A stretch of DNA of 64,000 nt from Methylobacterium nonmethylotrophicum (GCF_004745635.1 NZ_SRLB01000022.1:36986-100985), one strand, 5' to 3'. Shown: positions 42,314-52,292, counted from the first letter of the stretch. The notes: generated by a model not told the origin, from the sequence alone. A program made the numbers and translations.

Positions 42314-45300
42314 GTGTGCGAATCGAACGTGACACAGCGTCCTGACATCGCGATCATCGGTCGGGCCTGCCGGCTTCCGGGCGCCTCTGGCGTCGACAGC
42401 CTGTGGCAGATGCTCATCGAGGGACGGTGCGCCGTCTCGCGCATCCCGGAGGACCGCTGGTCCCTCGAGCGCATGGGCCACCCCCGGGCGCAGGAGCGGG
42501 GCAAGAGCTACACCTGGGCCGCCGGCGTCATCGACGATCCCTGGTCCTTCGATCCCTCGGTGTTCGGCATCTCGCCGCGCGAGGCCGAGCAGATGGACCC
42601 GCAGCAGCGAATGCTGCTGGAACTGACCTGGGAGGCGCTGGAGAGCGCGGGCCTGCGGCCCTCCGCGGTGGCGGGCAGCCCGATCGGCGTGTTCGTGGGC
42701 GCCTCCTCGCTCGATTACGGCAACCTGCGGGTGCTCGACGCCGCCTCGGGCGACGCCTACGCGGCGACCGGCAACACGCTGTCGATCCTGTCGAACCGGA
42801 TCTCCTACATCTTCGACCTGAAGGGGCCGAGCTTCACCCTCGACACCGCCTGCTCGTCGTCCCTCGTCGCCCTCGACGCCGCGGTGGCGGCGATCGCCAC
42901 GGGGCGGATCGACACCGCGGTCGTGGCGGGCGTCAACCTGCTGGTGAGCCCGTTCAACTTCGTGGCGTTCTCCAACGCCTCGATGCTGTCGCGCACCGGC
43001 CTGTGCCAGGCCTTCTCGGCCAAGGCCGACGGCTACGTGCGGGCCGAGGGCGGCGTCGTCCTGGTGCTGCAATCGGCGGCGGCCGCCGCCCGCAACGGCG
43101 CGACCGTGCGGAGCGTCATCGCCGCCGCCAAGGTCAACTCGGACGGGCGCACCACCGGCATCTCGCTGCCCTCCGGCTACGCGCAGGGCGCGCTCCTCGA
43201 CGAGATCTACCGCGAGGCCGGGGTTCCCCTCGATGCGATCGCCTTCGTGGAGGCCCACGGCACCGGCACCCCGGTCGGCGACCCGATCGAGGCCGGCGCC
43301 ATCGGCGGCAAGCTCGGCCGCGGCCGGTTGACGCCTCTGCCGATCGGCTCGATCAAGACCAATATCGGCCATACCGAGCCGGTCTCGGGCCTCGCCGGCC
43401 TGCTCAAGGCCAGTCTCGCGCTCGAGCACGACCTGCTGCCGCCCTCGCTGCACAGCGCCGAGCTCAACCCGGCGATCCCGTTCGACGAGCTGAATCTCGA
43501 GGTCAACCGCGAGTTGCGGCCCCTGCCCCGCACGGGCAAGCAGCGCTTCGCCGGCGTGAACTCGTTCGGCTTCGGCGGCACCAACGCCCACGTGATCCTG
43601 ACCGACCCGGCGCCGGCCGCGGCCGCAACGCCGTCCGCGGCGGCGCAGCCGGCGCCTTCCGCGGCGGCGCAGCCGGCGCCTGAGGTGCTCCTGGTCTCGG
43701 CCCAGACCAGGGCCGCCCTCGCCGACCTCGCCCAGGACTACGCCGCCCGCCTCGAGGGGGCGGATGCGGCCGAGATCGCCCGGGTCGCGGCGGCGGCGGC
43801 CCATCGCCGCGAGCGCCTGCCGGTCCGCGCCGCGATCCCGCTGCGCGATCCTGCCCTCGAGGGACCCGCGGGCGTGGTGGAGGCCCTGCGCGGCCTCGCC
43901 GAGGGCGAGGAGAGCCCGGCGGCGGCGGTCGCCACCGCGGTCGAGCGCGCCGGCGGCGTCGCCTTCGTGTATTCGGGCAACGGCAGCCAGTGGGCCGGGA
44001 TGGGCCGGGACGCCTACTCCCTCAATCCGGTCTTCCGCGCCCGCTTCGACGCCGTCGACGCGCTGTTCCGGCCGCTGGCCGGCTGGTCGCTCAAGGAGGC
44101 CCTGCACGCCGACGACCTCGATGCCCGGCTCGCCCTCACCAGCGTGTCGCAGCCGCTGATCTTCGCGATCGAGGCGGCCTCCACGGCGGCCTTGCGCGCC
44201 GTCGGCCTGCAGCCCACCGCCATCGTCGGCCACTCGGTCGGCGAGATCGGCGCCGCCGAGGCTGCCGGCATCCTGACCCTCGAGCAGGCCGTCAAGGTCA
44301 TCTTCTACCGCTCGAAGCACCAGGAGGCGACCCGCGGCCTTGGCACCATGGCGGTGCTGCTCGCCCCGGTCGATGAGGCGCAGGCCTTCCTGGTCGACTA
44401 CCCCGAGCTCGACATCGCCGCCTACAACAGCCCGAAGGCCGTGACGGTGGCGGGTCCCGTGGCGGTGATCGACGCCGCCATGAAGGCGCTCGCGCGCAAG
44501 CGCCGCCGCGGCCGCAAGCTCGACCTCGACTACCCCTTCCACGGCCGGCTGATGAACCCGATCGAGGCGCCGCTGCGGCGCGACCTCGCCGGGCTCTCCC
44601 CCGCCTCCGGCACCGTGCCCCTCGCCTCGACGGTGACCGGCGACATGCTCGACGGCCGCGCCTTCGACGCCGGCTACTGGTGGCGCAACATCCGCGAGCC
44701 GGTGCGGTTCAGCGCGGCGATCCAGGCGGCGGCGCAAGGAGGGGCCCGGGTCTTCGTCGAGGTGGGGCCCCGCCCGACCCTGCTGCCCCATATCGGCGAT
44801 TGCCTCGAGCCTCTCGGGCTTGACGGCGCCACGGTCGGCGTGCTGCCCAAGAAGGACCTGAAGGCCGATCCGTTCCGGCGCGCCCTCGCGGCGGCTTTGG
44901 CCGCCGGCGCGGCCGTCGACGAGGACGTGGCCTTCGGGGCCGATCCCGCCGGGATCGTGGCGCTGCCGCATTATCCCTGGCAGCGCAAGGTCTTCCGCCT
45001 GCCTGAGACCACCGAGACCGCCAACCCGGCGAGCGCCCGGCCCTACCACCCGCTGATCGGCTCCCGCCAGGGGCCGGACGGCCTCGAGTGGCTGGCCCAT
45101 CTCGACGTCGCGACGGTGCCGGACCTCGACGACCACCGCATCGACGGCCAGGCGATCCTGCCGGGCGCCGCCTTCGCCGAGATGGCGCTGGCCGTCGGCC
45201 GCGAGATCGTGCGCTCCGAGAGCGTGACGCTCGCCGATCTCGAGATCCAGCAGCCGATGGTCTTCGCCGAGGACGCGGTGCGCGAGGTCCTGGCCCGGTT

Positions 45301-48300
45301 CTCGCCGGGCGCCAACCTGGTGCAGATCCTGTCCCGGCCGCGCCTGAGCCAGGCGCCGTGGCAGCTCCACGCCGTCGCCAAGCTGGTCGAGGGCGAGGCG
45401 CCGGCGCCGGCGCGCCTCTCCGGCCGCGCGATGGCGCCGCTGCCGGCCGAGACGAGTGTCGAGGGCGAGGCGCTCTACGCCCGCGCCAGGGCCTCCGGCC
45501 TCGGCTTCGGCCCGAGCTTCCGCCAGGTCGCCCGCTCGGCGCGGCTCGACGACGTCACCATCGTGTCCGACCTGGTGCCGGCGCAAGCCGATGACCAGGC
45601 CCATGCCCGCTACGGCCTGGTGCCGGCGCGCCTCGACGCGTGCTTCCATGGCCTGATCCTGCTCTTCGCCGACCTGCTCGGCGAGGCGGCGAGCCGGGCC
45701 TACGTGCCGATCCGCTTCGGCGAGATCCGCCTCGTGCGCCCCGGTGCGGCGATCGCCCGGGCGGTGATCCGCACCCGGCGCTGCAACGAGCGCAGCATCC
45801 TGGCCGACTTCACCCTGGTGGACGAGGCCGGCGAGGTGATCGCCACCCTGCGCGAGAGCCGGTTCCAGGCCCTTCGCGTCAAGGCGGGGGGGGATCTCGA
45901 CGCCTTCGCGATCCGCCAGTTCACCGAGCTCGCCACCGAGCCGACGGCGATCGCCCTCGAGCCGCAGCCGGCCATCGCGGCCCTCATCCGCCGGCAGGCC
46001 CGCGCGGTCACTGCTGCCGGCGAGGCGGCCCTCGGCGCCGGCCACATGCTGCTCGAGGGCTGGGCGACCTCGCTCGCCGACCGGCTCGCCCGGGGCCTCG
46101 CGGTCGGCGGCGTCGTCGACGTCGCGGCCTCGCGCCGGCTGCCTGCGGCGCTTCGGCCGTGGCTCGTCAACCAGCTCCTGGCCCTCGAGGTCAGCGGCCT
46201 CGCGGACGGCGCGGGCGACGACCGCTGGCGCCTGCGCGCCGATGTGACGCTGCCCGAACCCGACGAGATCATGCGCTGGATCGCGGCGGACCATCCGGAG
46301 CTGTCGGCGGAGCTCCTGCTCTGCGCCGATCTCGGCGCCGTGGTGTCGCGCATCCTCGCGGGCTCCCTCGCGGAGGCCCCGTCCCTGCCTCAGGCGGCGC
46401 TCGACGCGTTCAGCTTGCGCGGCGCCACCGTGCGGGCCTCGGCCGACGCGGTGATGCGGCTCCTGTCCGACAGCGCCGCTGCGCTGCCCCGCGACCGGGC
46501 CCTGCGCCTGCTCCAGGTCGGGTTCGGGCCGCTCTCGGCCCAGGTCGCGACCTTCGCGGGGCTCAACGAGGCGCGCCTGACGGTGTTCGAGGCCGACCGG
46601 CGCCTCGCCGAGCGCGCGCGCCTCGCCCTGCCCTCCGGCGTCACGGTGATCGAGGACCCGGCCGCCCTGGGGCTCGCCGCCTTCGACGCGGTGCTGGCGA
46701 GCGACGTGCTCCACCGCGCCTCCCGTGACCTCCTCGCGCCGCTGGCGGCGTCGCTGGCGGCGGGCGGCCTGTTCGCGGCGGTCGAGCCCGGCGCCTCGCT
46801 GTTCCGGGACATGGTGTTCGGCCTCACCCCGGGCTGGTTCGAGGCCGCCGGCGACGTTCCGGTCGGGCGCCTCGACGACGTGGCGGGCTGGCAGCGCTCG
46901 TTGAGCGCCGTCGGCCTCGTCAAGGTCGCGGCCGACCGCGCCGTCACCCGCAACGGCAACGACCTCCTGCTGCTGGCGGAAGCTCCGCCGCGGCCGAAGG
47001 CCGCCGCCGGCCAGACCTTCGCCTTCGTGATCGGCTCCGAGGACGAGTTCGCGGCCGAGACCGCCTCGTCGCTGGCCACCCTCCTGGTGGCGAGCGGGGT
47101 CCACGTCTCGATCATCCTCGATTCCGAGGCGTCCCTCCGGGAGCTCGAGCGCGAGACGCCCGACACGGTGGTCTACCTCGCCGGCGCGTTCAACCGCGGC
47201 GGCGAGCCGGCCGAGCGCCTGCGCGAGCGCTGCCTCGGGCTCAAGCGCTGCGTCGAGCATCTCGGCAGCCGGCAGACCCGGCTCTGGGTGGTCTGCCCCG
47301 GCGCGACCCGCGACCGCGGCGGGCTGGCCTGCGGGGTCGAGGCCGGCGTCTGGGCCTTCACCCGGACGCTCGCCAACGAGGTGGCCAGCCTCGACGTGCG
47401 CCGCATCGACCTCTCGACCGCGATCCCCTCGAAGCGCGCCGCCGAGCGGCTGCGCGACCTGATCCTGTCCGGCACCCACGAGACCGAGATCGTGGTCGAC
47501 GACGACCGCACCCGGGTGGTGCGGTTCGCGCAAGGGGCGCGCCCCGTGCGCCGCGCCGGGCCCGCGGCCCCGGCCGCGCGGCTCGAGCGCAGCACCACGG
47601 GCGGCCTCAACGAGATGCACTGGGGCCCGGCCGAGCGCGCCGCCCCCGGACCCGGCCAGATCGAGATCGCGGTCGAGGCCACCGGCCTCAACTTCCGCGA
47701 CGTGCTCTGGGCCCTGTCGATGCTGCCCGAGGAGATCCTCGAGGACGGCTTCGCTGGCCCGCGGCTCGGCCTGGAATGCGCCGGCCGCGTCGCCGCGGTG
47801 GGTGCGGGCGTGACCGCCTTCAAGCCCGGCGACCGGGTGGTGGCCTTCGCCCAGTCGGGCTTCTCGACCCACATCGTGGTGCCCGAGATGGTCGTGGCGG
47901 CCGCCCCCGAGGGGCTGTCGCCGGAGGCCGCCGCCACCACGCCGGTGGCCTTCCTCACCGCCTATTACGGCTTGGTCACCCTCGCCCGCCTCAAGGCCGG
48001 GGAGTGGGTGCTGGTCCATGGTGGCGCCGGCGGCGTCGGCCTGGCGGCGCTCCAGATCGCCCGGATGCGCGGCGCCCGGGTCATCGCCACCGCCGGCTCG
48101 AACGAGAAGCGGGCGCTCGTCAAGGCGCTCGGCGCCGAGCACGTGCTCGATTCCCGCTCGCTCGCCTTCGTGGACGACATCCGCCGCATCACCGGCGACG
48201 GCGTCGACGTCGTGCTCAACAGCCTGTTCGGCGAGGCGATGGAGCGCAGCCTCAACGCGCTCAAGCCCTTCGGGCGCTTCGTGGAACTCGGCAAGCGCGA

Positions 48301-49840
48301 CTACGTCGCCAACACCCATATTGGCCTGCGGCCGTTCCGCCGGAACCTGTCCTATTTCGGCGTCGACCTCGACCAGCTGCTCCAGTTCCAGCCGGACGAG
48401 GGCAAGCGGCTGTTCCGCGAGGTGATGGCGCTCTTCACCGACGGCAGCCTGAAGGCGCTGCCCTACCAGCCCTTCGCGGCGGAAGAGGTCTCGGACGCGT
48501 TCCGGCTGATGCAGCAGTCGGGCCATGTCGGCAAGATCGTCATCGCCCCCCCGAGGGCCGGCACGGTCCCGGCCGTCGCCACCAAGCCCTTCGTGGTCGC
48601 GGCGGACCGGTACCATCTCGTCACCGGAGGCCTCGGGGGCTTCGGCATCGAGGCGGCGCGCTGGCTCGCCGACCGGGGCGCCCGCCACCTCGTGCTCGTC
48701 GGTCGCAAGGCCCCGTCGGGCGAGGCGGCGCTCTCGGCGATCGCCGACCTCACCGCCCGCGGCGTCGAGGTCCGGGTCGAGTCCTGCGACATCGCCGACC
48801 GGGCCTCGGTCAAGCGCCTGCTCGACCGCGTCGAGGCCAAGGGTGTCGATGGCAAGAGCCGCAAGCTCGCCGGCATCATCCACGGCGCGATGGTGCTGCA
48901 GGACGGCCTGATCGCGAACCTCGATTCCACCGCCCTCGAGGCGGTGATCGCCCCGAAGGTGACCGGCGCCGGCCATCTCGACGCGCTCACCCGCGACCGG
49001 GCCCTCGACTACTTCGTGCTGTTCTCCTCGGCCACGACCTTCATCGGCAATCCGGGCCAGGGCTCCTATGTCGCCGCCAACGGCTTCATGGAGGGGCTGG
49101 CCCGCCAGCGCCGCCGCATCGGCCTCCCGGCCCTGGCGGTGGCCTGGGGCGCCATCGGCGATGTCGGCGTGCTCGCCCGCAACAAGGCCGTCATGGAGAC
49201 GCTGGCCGGCCGCGTCGGCGTGACGCCGGTCGAGGCCCGCAAGTCCCTCGACCTGATGGCAGAGGCGCTGGGGACGCAGGGCCCTGCGCCCGACGACGCG
49301 GTGATCGCCATCGCGGCGATGCACTGGGGCAAGGCCCGCGAGCGCCTCGCGACCCTGCGCTCCCCGAGCTACGCCAGCCTCGGCTCGGAGCAGCAGGCGG
49401 AGTCCGGTGCGCAGGCGGTGATCAGCATCGCGGGCCTGCTGCGCGCCCACGACCTCGACGAGGTCCGCAAGACCGTGGCGGACGCCATCGTGGAGGACAT
49501 CGCCCGCATCCTGCGCCTGCCGAAGGACGACATCAGCCGGGTGCGGGTGCTCTCGGAGATCGGCCTCGACTCGCTGATGGGCGTCGAGCTCGGCGCGAGC
49601 CTGCAGGAGCGGTTCGGCCTCGAGGCGCCGCCCGCCGGCGTATCGAGCGGCCAGACCGTGACCGAACTCGCCGACACCCTGATCCAGTCGGTGGCGGCCC
49701 CGGTCGACGAGAGCGCCGCGGCGGTGCTCAGCCTGTCGCAGCGCCACGGCGGGGCTGAGGCGGTCGACGCCGAGGCGCTGCAATCCATCCAGGTGCTGGT
49801 CGAGCAGAACAGCCAGGACATCAAGGTCATCACCAAATGA
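42314..49840 (+). CDS. single-module highly reducing type I polyketide synthase
   Basis: A 2508-residue iterative-looking PKS. KS 10-430: Cys180 in DTACSSS, His315 in EAHGTGT, His353 in NIGHTE. AT 550-850: GHSVG (Ser641); the FHG at 742-744 favours malonyl-CoA. DH 905-1190: HRIDGQAILP (His941) and DACFHG (Asp1108). 1390-1560: methyltransferase-like fold with the SAM motif ruined (LLQVGFGPLS). ER 1765-2075: HGGAGGVGLAAL. KR 2095-2290: GGLGGFG, Tyr2252. ACP: LDSL, Ser2420. No thioesterase. A 24-base exact tandem duplication lies in the KS-AT linker. The start is GTG 42314 (GTG 42329 also possible). Its stop overlaps the oxoamine synthase start, so that enzyme very likely releases the chain. Confidence 0.95.
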   Translation: MCESNVTQRPDIAIIGRACRLPGASGVDSLWQMLIEGRCAVSRIPEDRWSLERMGHPRAQERGKSYTWAAGVIDDPWSFDPSVFGISPREAEQMDPQQRMLLELTWEALESAGLRPSAVAGSPIGVFVGASSLDYGNLRVLDAASGDAYAATGNTLSILSNRISYIFDLKGPSFTLDTACSSSLVALDAAVAAIATGRIDTAVVAGVNLLVSPFNFVAFSNASMLSRTGLCQAFSAKADGYVRAEGGVVLVLQSAAAAARNGATVRSVIAAAKVNSDGRTTGISLPSGYAQGALLDEIYREAGVPLDAIAFVEAHGTGTPVGDPIEAGAIGGKLGRGRLTPLPIGSIKTNIGHTEPVSGLAGLLKASLALEHDLLPPSLHSAELNPAIPFDELNLEVNRELRPLPRTGKQRFAGVNSFGFGGTNAHVILTDPAPAAAATPSAAAQPAPSAAAQPAPEVLLVSAQTRAALADLAQDYAARLEGADAAEIARVAAAAAHRRERLPVRAAIPLRDPALEGPAGVVEALRGLAEGEESPAAAVATAVERAGGVAFVYSGNGSQWAGMGRDAYSLNPVFRARFDAVDALFRPLAGWSLKEALHADDLDARLALTSVSQPLIFAIEAASTAALRAVGLQPTAIVGHSVGEIGAAEAAGILTLEQAVKVIFYRSKHQEATRGLGTMAVLLAPVDEAQAFLVDYPELDIAAYNSPKAVTVAGPVAVIDAAMKALARKRRRGRKLDLDYPFHGRLMNPIEAPLRRDLAGLSPASGTVPLASTVTGDMLDGRAFDAGYWWRNIREPVRFSAAIQAAAQGGARVFVEVGPRPTLLPHIGDCLEPLGLDGATVGVLPKKDLKADPFRRALAAALAAGAAVDEDVAFGADPAGIVALPHYPWQRKVFRLPETTETANPASARPYHPLIGSRQGPDGLEWLAHLDVATVPDLDDHRIDGQAILPGAAFAEMALAVGREIVRSESVTLADLEIQQPMVFAEDAVREVLARFSPGANLVQILSRPRLSQAPWQLHAVAKLVEGEAPAPARLSGRAMAPLPAETSVEGEALYARARASGLGFGPSFRQVARSARLDDVTIVSDLVPAQADDQAHARYGLVPARLDACFHGLILLFADLLGEAASRAYVPIRFGEIRLVRPGAAIARAVIRTRRCNERSILADFTLVDEAGEVIATLRESRFQALRVKAGGDLDAFAIRQFTELATEPTAIALEPQPAIAALIRRQARAVTAAGEAALGAGHMLLEGWATSLADRLARGLAVGGVVDVAASRRLPAALRPWLVNQLLALEVSGLADGAGDDRWRLRADVTLPEPDEIMRWIAADHPELSAELLLCADLGAVVSRILAGSLAEAPSLPQAALDAFSLRGATVRASADAVMRLLSDSAAALPRDRALRLLQVGFGPLSAQVATFAGLNEARLTVFEADRRLAERARLALPSGVTVIEDPAALGLAAFDAVLASDVLHRASRDLLAPLAASLAAGGLFAAVEPGASLFRDMVFGLTPGWFEAAGDVPVGRLDDVAGWQRSLSAVGLVKVAADRAVTRNGNDLLLLAEAPPRPKAAAGQTFAFVIGSEDEFAAETASSLATLLVASGVHVSIILDSEASLRELERETPDTVVYLAGAFNRGGEPAERLRERCLGLKRCVEHLGSRQTRLWVVCPGATRDRGGLACGVEAGVWAFTRTLANEVASLDVRRIDLSTAIPSKRAAERLRDLILSGTHETEIVVDDDRTRVVRFAQGARPVRRAGPAAPAARLERSTTGGLNEMHWGPAERAAPGPGQIEIAVEATGLNFRDVLWALSMLPEEILEDGFAGPRLGLECAGRVAAVGAGVTAFKPGDRVVAFAQSGFSTHIVVPEMVVAAAPEGLSPEAAATTPVAFLTAYYGLVTLARLKAGEWVLVHGGAGGVGLAALQIARMRGARVIATAGSNEKRALVKALGAEHVLDSRSLAFVDDIRRITGDGVDVVLNSLFGEAMERSLNALKPFGRFVELGKRDYVANTHIGLRPFRRNLSYFGVDLDQLLQFQPDEGKRLFREVMALFTDGSLKALPYQPFAAEEVSDAFRLMQQSGHVGKIVIAPPRAGTVPAVATKPFVVAADRYHLVTGGLGGFGIEAARWLADRGARHLVLVGRKAPSGEAALSAIADLTARGVEVRVESCDIADRASVKRLLDRVEAKGVDGKSRKLAGIIHGAMVLQDGLIANLDSTALEAVIAPKVTGAGHLDALTRDRALDYFVLFSSATTFIGNPGQGSYVAANGFMEGLARQRRRIGLPALAVAWGAIGDVGVLARNKAVMETLAGRVGVTPVEARKSLDLMAEALGTQGPAPDDAVIAIAAMHWGKARERLATLRSPSYASLGSEQQAESGAQAVISIAGLLRAHDLDEVRKTVADAIVEDIARILRLPKDDISRVRVLSEIGLDSLMGVELGASLQERFGLEAPPAGVSSGQTVTELADTLIQSVAAPVDESAAAVLSLSQRHGGAEAVDAEALQSIQVLVEQNSQDIKVITK
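43634..43681 (+). repeat. 24-bp tandem duplication in the PKS KS-AT linker
   Basis: The 24-base unit (TCCGCGGCGGCGCAGCC plus GGCGCCT) occurs twice back to back, giving SAAAQPAP twice in the flexible linker. The reading frame is kept. Confidence 0.8.
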
Positions 49841-51207
49841 GCACCGGATCCTCCAATGGGGCAGGCGGGCGCGAGGCCCTGGCGGGCTTCGTCGCCGCCC
49901 GCCTCGGCAAGGCTCCCGTCCGCCCCGCGCCGGCCCGCCCGGCGCCCAAGCCCGTCCTCGCGCAGGCTCCGAGCTTCGACAGCCTGCCGGCCTACAAGGA
50001 GCTGAAGCTCCAGCGCTCCGCCGCCGACCTGATCGGCCTCGGCAACCCGTTCTTCCGCGTCCACGACGCCAAGGCCGGCGCCACGACGCGGATCGACGGG
50101 CAGTCCTTCGTCAATTTCTCGTCCTACGACTATCTCGGGCTCAACGGCCATCCGGAGGTGAACGCGGCGGCGCAAGCCGCGCTCGCCACCTACGGCACCT
50201 CGGCCTCGGCGAGCCGGATCGTCGCCGGCGAGCGGCCGGGCCACCTCACCCTCGAGAGGGCGATCGCGGCGCATTACGGCACCGAGGCCTGCGTCGTGAT
50301 GGTGAGCGGCCACGCCACCAACGTGGCGACCATCGCGGCCCTGCTCGAGCCCGGCGACGTGATCTACCACGACGCCCTGATCCACAACAGCGTGGTCACC
50401 GGGGCGCAGCTCTCCGGCGCCCAGCGCCGCAGCTTCGCCCATAACGATCTCCAGGCCCTGGAGTCGCTGCTGCACGCCACCCGCCACGAGCACCGCCGCG
50501 CGCTGATCGTGATCGAGGGCCTCTACAGCATGGACGGGGACGCCCCCGACCTCGCCGGATTCGTCGCCCTCAAGGAGCGCTACGGCGCCTGGCTGATGGT
50601 CGACGACGCCCACGGCCTCGGCGTGCTCGGCCGCGACGGCCACGGCCTGCACGAGCATTGCGACGTCCCCCCCGGCAGCGTCGACATCTGGATGGGCACG
50701 CTGTCGAAGACGCTGTCCTCCTGCGGCGGCTACGTCGCCGGCGCCGCGGCCCTGGTGGAACTCCTGAAGTGCACGGCCGGCGGCTTCGTCTACTCGGTCG
50801 GCCTCTCGCCGCCTCTCGCGGCCGCCGCGACCGTATCCCTCGCCCTGATGCGGCGCGAGCCCGAGCGGGTGGCGCGCCTGCGCCGCAACGGCGCCCTCTT
50901 CCTGGCGACCGCCCGCGAGCGCGGCCTCGACACCGGCACCAGCCTCGGCCTCGCGGTGGTGCCGGTGATCCTCGGGGACTCGCTCAAGGCCGTCACCCTG
51001 TCCGACCGGCTGTTCAAGCGCGGCATCAACGTGCAGCCGATCATCCACCCGGCTGTGCCCGAGCGCTCCTCGCGCCTGCGCTTCTTCATCACCTCCGAGC
51101 ACACGCCGGAGCAGATCCGCGAGACGGTGACGGTGCTCGCCGACGAGCTCGACGAGCTGAACAAGGGCGGCTCGCTGGTCGAGCGGCTGATGTCGCGGCG
51201 GGCGTGA
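49837..51207 (+). CDS. alpha-oxoamine synthase (AONS/serine palmitoyltransferase family)
   Basis: A 456-residue PLP enzyme that condenses an acyl thioester with an amino acid, losing CO2, to give an alpha-amino ketone. An extra N-terminal segment (1-40, Pro/Ala rich) precedes the fold. Key residues: NFSSYDYLGL near the start of the core, the His of the HN.VVTGA region, DDAHGLGVLG (PLP Asp), and the Schiff-base Lys in GTLSKTLSS (Lys291). AONS, SPT and ALAS share these. Its ATG overlaps the PKS stop by four bases, so it is translated together with a PKS that has no thioesterase. It is therefore unlikely to be the biotin enzyme BioF and probably off-loads the polyketide. Confidence 0.9.
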   Translation: MSTGSSNGAGGREALAGFVAARLGKAPVRPAPARPAPKPVLAQAPSFDSLPAYKELKLQRSAADLIGLGNPFFRVHDAKAGATTRIDGQSFVNFSSYDYLGLNGHPEVNAAAQAALATYGTSASASRIVAGERPGHLTLERAIAAHYGTEACVVMVSGHATNVATIAALLEPGDVIYHDALIHNSVVTGAQLSGAQRRSFAHNDLQALESLLHATRHEHRRALIVIEGLYSMDGDAPDLAGFVALKERYGAWLMVDDAHGLGVLGRDGHGLHEHCDVPPGSVDIWMGTLSKTLSSCGGYVAGAAALVELLKCTAGGFVYSVGLSPPLAAAATVSLALMRREPERVARLRRNGALFLATARERGLDTGTSLGLAVVPVILGDSLKAVTLSDRLFKRGINVQPIIHPAVPERSSRLRFFITSEHTPEQIRETVTVLADELDELNKGGSLVERLMSRRA

Positions 51208-51223
51208 ACCTCTTAGGTAACCC

Positions 51224-51245
51224 TGGGTCCGCGCTGCGGGACCCA
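51224..51245 (+). terminator. hairpin after the PKS operon
   Basis: Stem TGGGTCC / GGACCCA with an 8-base loop, 17 bases after the oxoamine synthase stop. No T-run follows, so it is at most a weak or factor-dependent terminator. Confidence 0.4.
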
Positions 51246-51286
51246 AGGTGACTTGGAAGGTACGGTCTTCTCTCTCCCACCCGCGA

Positions 51287-51406
51287 CCTCATCCTGAGGT
51301 GTGAGCGAAGCGAGCCTCGAAGGAGGCCTCCAGCAATCGCTGAGACTTCTGGAGCCCTCCTTCGAGGCCCAGCGATCCTACGATCGCCGGGCACCTCAGG
51401 ATGAGG
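51287..51406. repeat. interspersed element with nested inverted arms, copy B
   Basis: Outer arms CCTCATCCTGAGGTG and CACCTCAGGATGAGG form a perfect 15-base inverted pair. Inner arms CCTCGAAGGAGG..CTCCAG and CTGGAG..CTCCTTCGAGG form a second. The element matches copy A (11203-11352) in order of parts and much of its sequence. It lies between the converging oxoamine synthase and formyltransferase genes. Confidence 0.85.
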
Positions 51407-51443
51407 TTGAGGTTGGGATAGACGTGTGATGCGCTCCAAGCCG

Positions 51444-52292
51444 CTATGGTTTGAGCGACAGGCTCAGGGCCTCCCGCAGGTCCCCGGCATCGACGAGCCT
51501 GCGGCCGCGCCGCTTCAGGTCGCGCAGCTGTGCCGGCGTCGGGAAGCCGCAATAGGGCAGGACCGGGACGCTGCGTCCCTCCGGCAGCGCGCCCGTCCGC
51601 TCGGCTTGCACCAGTACCTCGTCGAGCAGCGGCCGCCCGGCCTCGTGCAGCAGCATCGCCGCCCGCGAGGCGGTGACGCCCTCGGGCAGCGCAACGGCCT
51701 CTTGCGCCAGGATGCCGCCGGCATCGATCGTCGGCGCCAGCCGGTGCACCGTGACGCCGAAATCCGGTTCATCCTCCAGGAGCGCGTGCAGGGTCGGCAC
51801 CGGACCGCGATGGCGCGGCAGCAGCGAGGGGTGGACGTTGAGCCCGCCCTTCGGCGCCGCCGCGAGCGTCGCGGCGTCGAAGATCTGGTCGAAGTGGAAC
51901 GACAGGATCAGGTCGGCCCGGTGCTCCCGCAGGTGCCCGGTCGTCTCCGGCCCGTTCACGTCGGTGATGGTGGCGTGCGGCAGGCCGAGGCGCCGGCACA
52001 GCGTGCGCAAGGGCGTGGCCTCCGGCACGTCGCGGCTGCCGGCGAGCGCCTGCGTCGCCGGAGCCAGCCCCCGGGCGAGGTCGGGCAGGCCGAAATTCAC
52101 CGCGAGATAAGGCAGGAAGCCCGGTCCGGAGCGCATCAGGTGGCGCCGCACCTGGCCGGTCAGCCCGCCGGTGCTCGGCCGCTCGGGATCGGACAGGCCC
52201 ACGAAGGCGATCCGCGCGGCGTGGTCGGCCACGAAGCGGCGCACCGCCCGGGCGTTGGGCAGGGCCTCGAGGGTGAACAGGGCGATCCGCAC
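51444..52292 (-). CDS. formyltransferase-fold protein
   Basis: A 282-residue protein of the methionyl-tRNA/GAR/sugar formyltransferase family. The core has DLILSFHFDQIFDAATLAAAPKGGLNVHPSLLPRHRGPVPTLHAL, which contains the N-x-H catalytic motif and the SLLP..RG loop, and TVHRLAPTIDAGGIL with the catalytic Asp. The N-terminal 90 residues differ from Fmt and there is no Fmt C-terminal tRNA-binding domain, so it is not the housekeeping enzyme. It probably formylates (N-formyl-THF donor) a small amine. It lies 32 bases after the SDR on the same strand, and the pair converges on the PKS operon, so it may tailor that product's amino group. Confidence 0.82.
   Translation of the reverse strand: MRIALFTLEALPNARAVRRFVADHAARIAFVGLSDPERPSTGGLTGQVRRHLMRSGPGFLPYLAVNFGLPDLARGLAPATQALAGSRDVPEATPLRTLCRRLGLPHATITDVNGPETTGHLREHRADLILSFHFDQIFDAATLAAAPKGGLNVHPSLLPRHRGPVPTLHALLEDEPDFGVTVHRLAPTIDAGGILAQEAVALPEGVTASRAAMLLHEAGRPLLDEVLVQAERTGALPEGRSVPVLPYCGFPTPAQLRDLKRRGRRLVDAGDLREALSLSLKP

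Noticed and set aside
42248..49783. 2511-codon open frame on the minus strand opposite the PKS gene
   Set aside because: It is the mirror of the PKS codon pattern in very GC-rich DNA. Its translation is His/Arg/Gly/Ala-rich low complexity without domains, whereas the plus strand shows a full set of PKS active sites.
49837..51207. Calling the oxoamine synthase BioF
   Set aside because: Family motifs cannot separate BioF from SPT-like enzymes, and there are no biotin genes nearby. The four-base overlap with a thioesterase-less PKS favours chain release.
51444..52292. Housekeeping methionyl-tRNA formyltransferase
   Set aside because: The Fmt C-terminal domain is missing and the N-terminal part is divergent; no def gene is adjacent.
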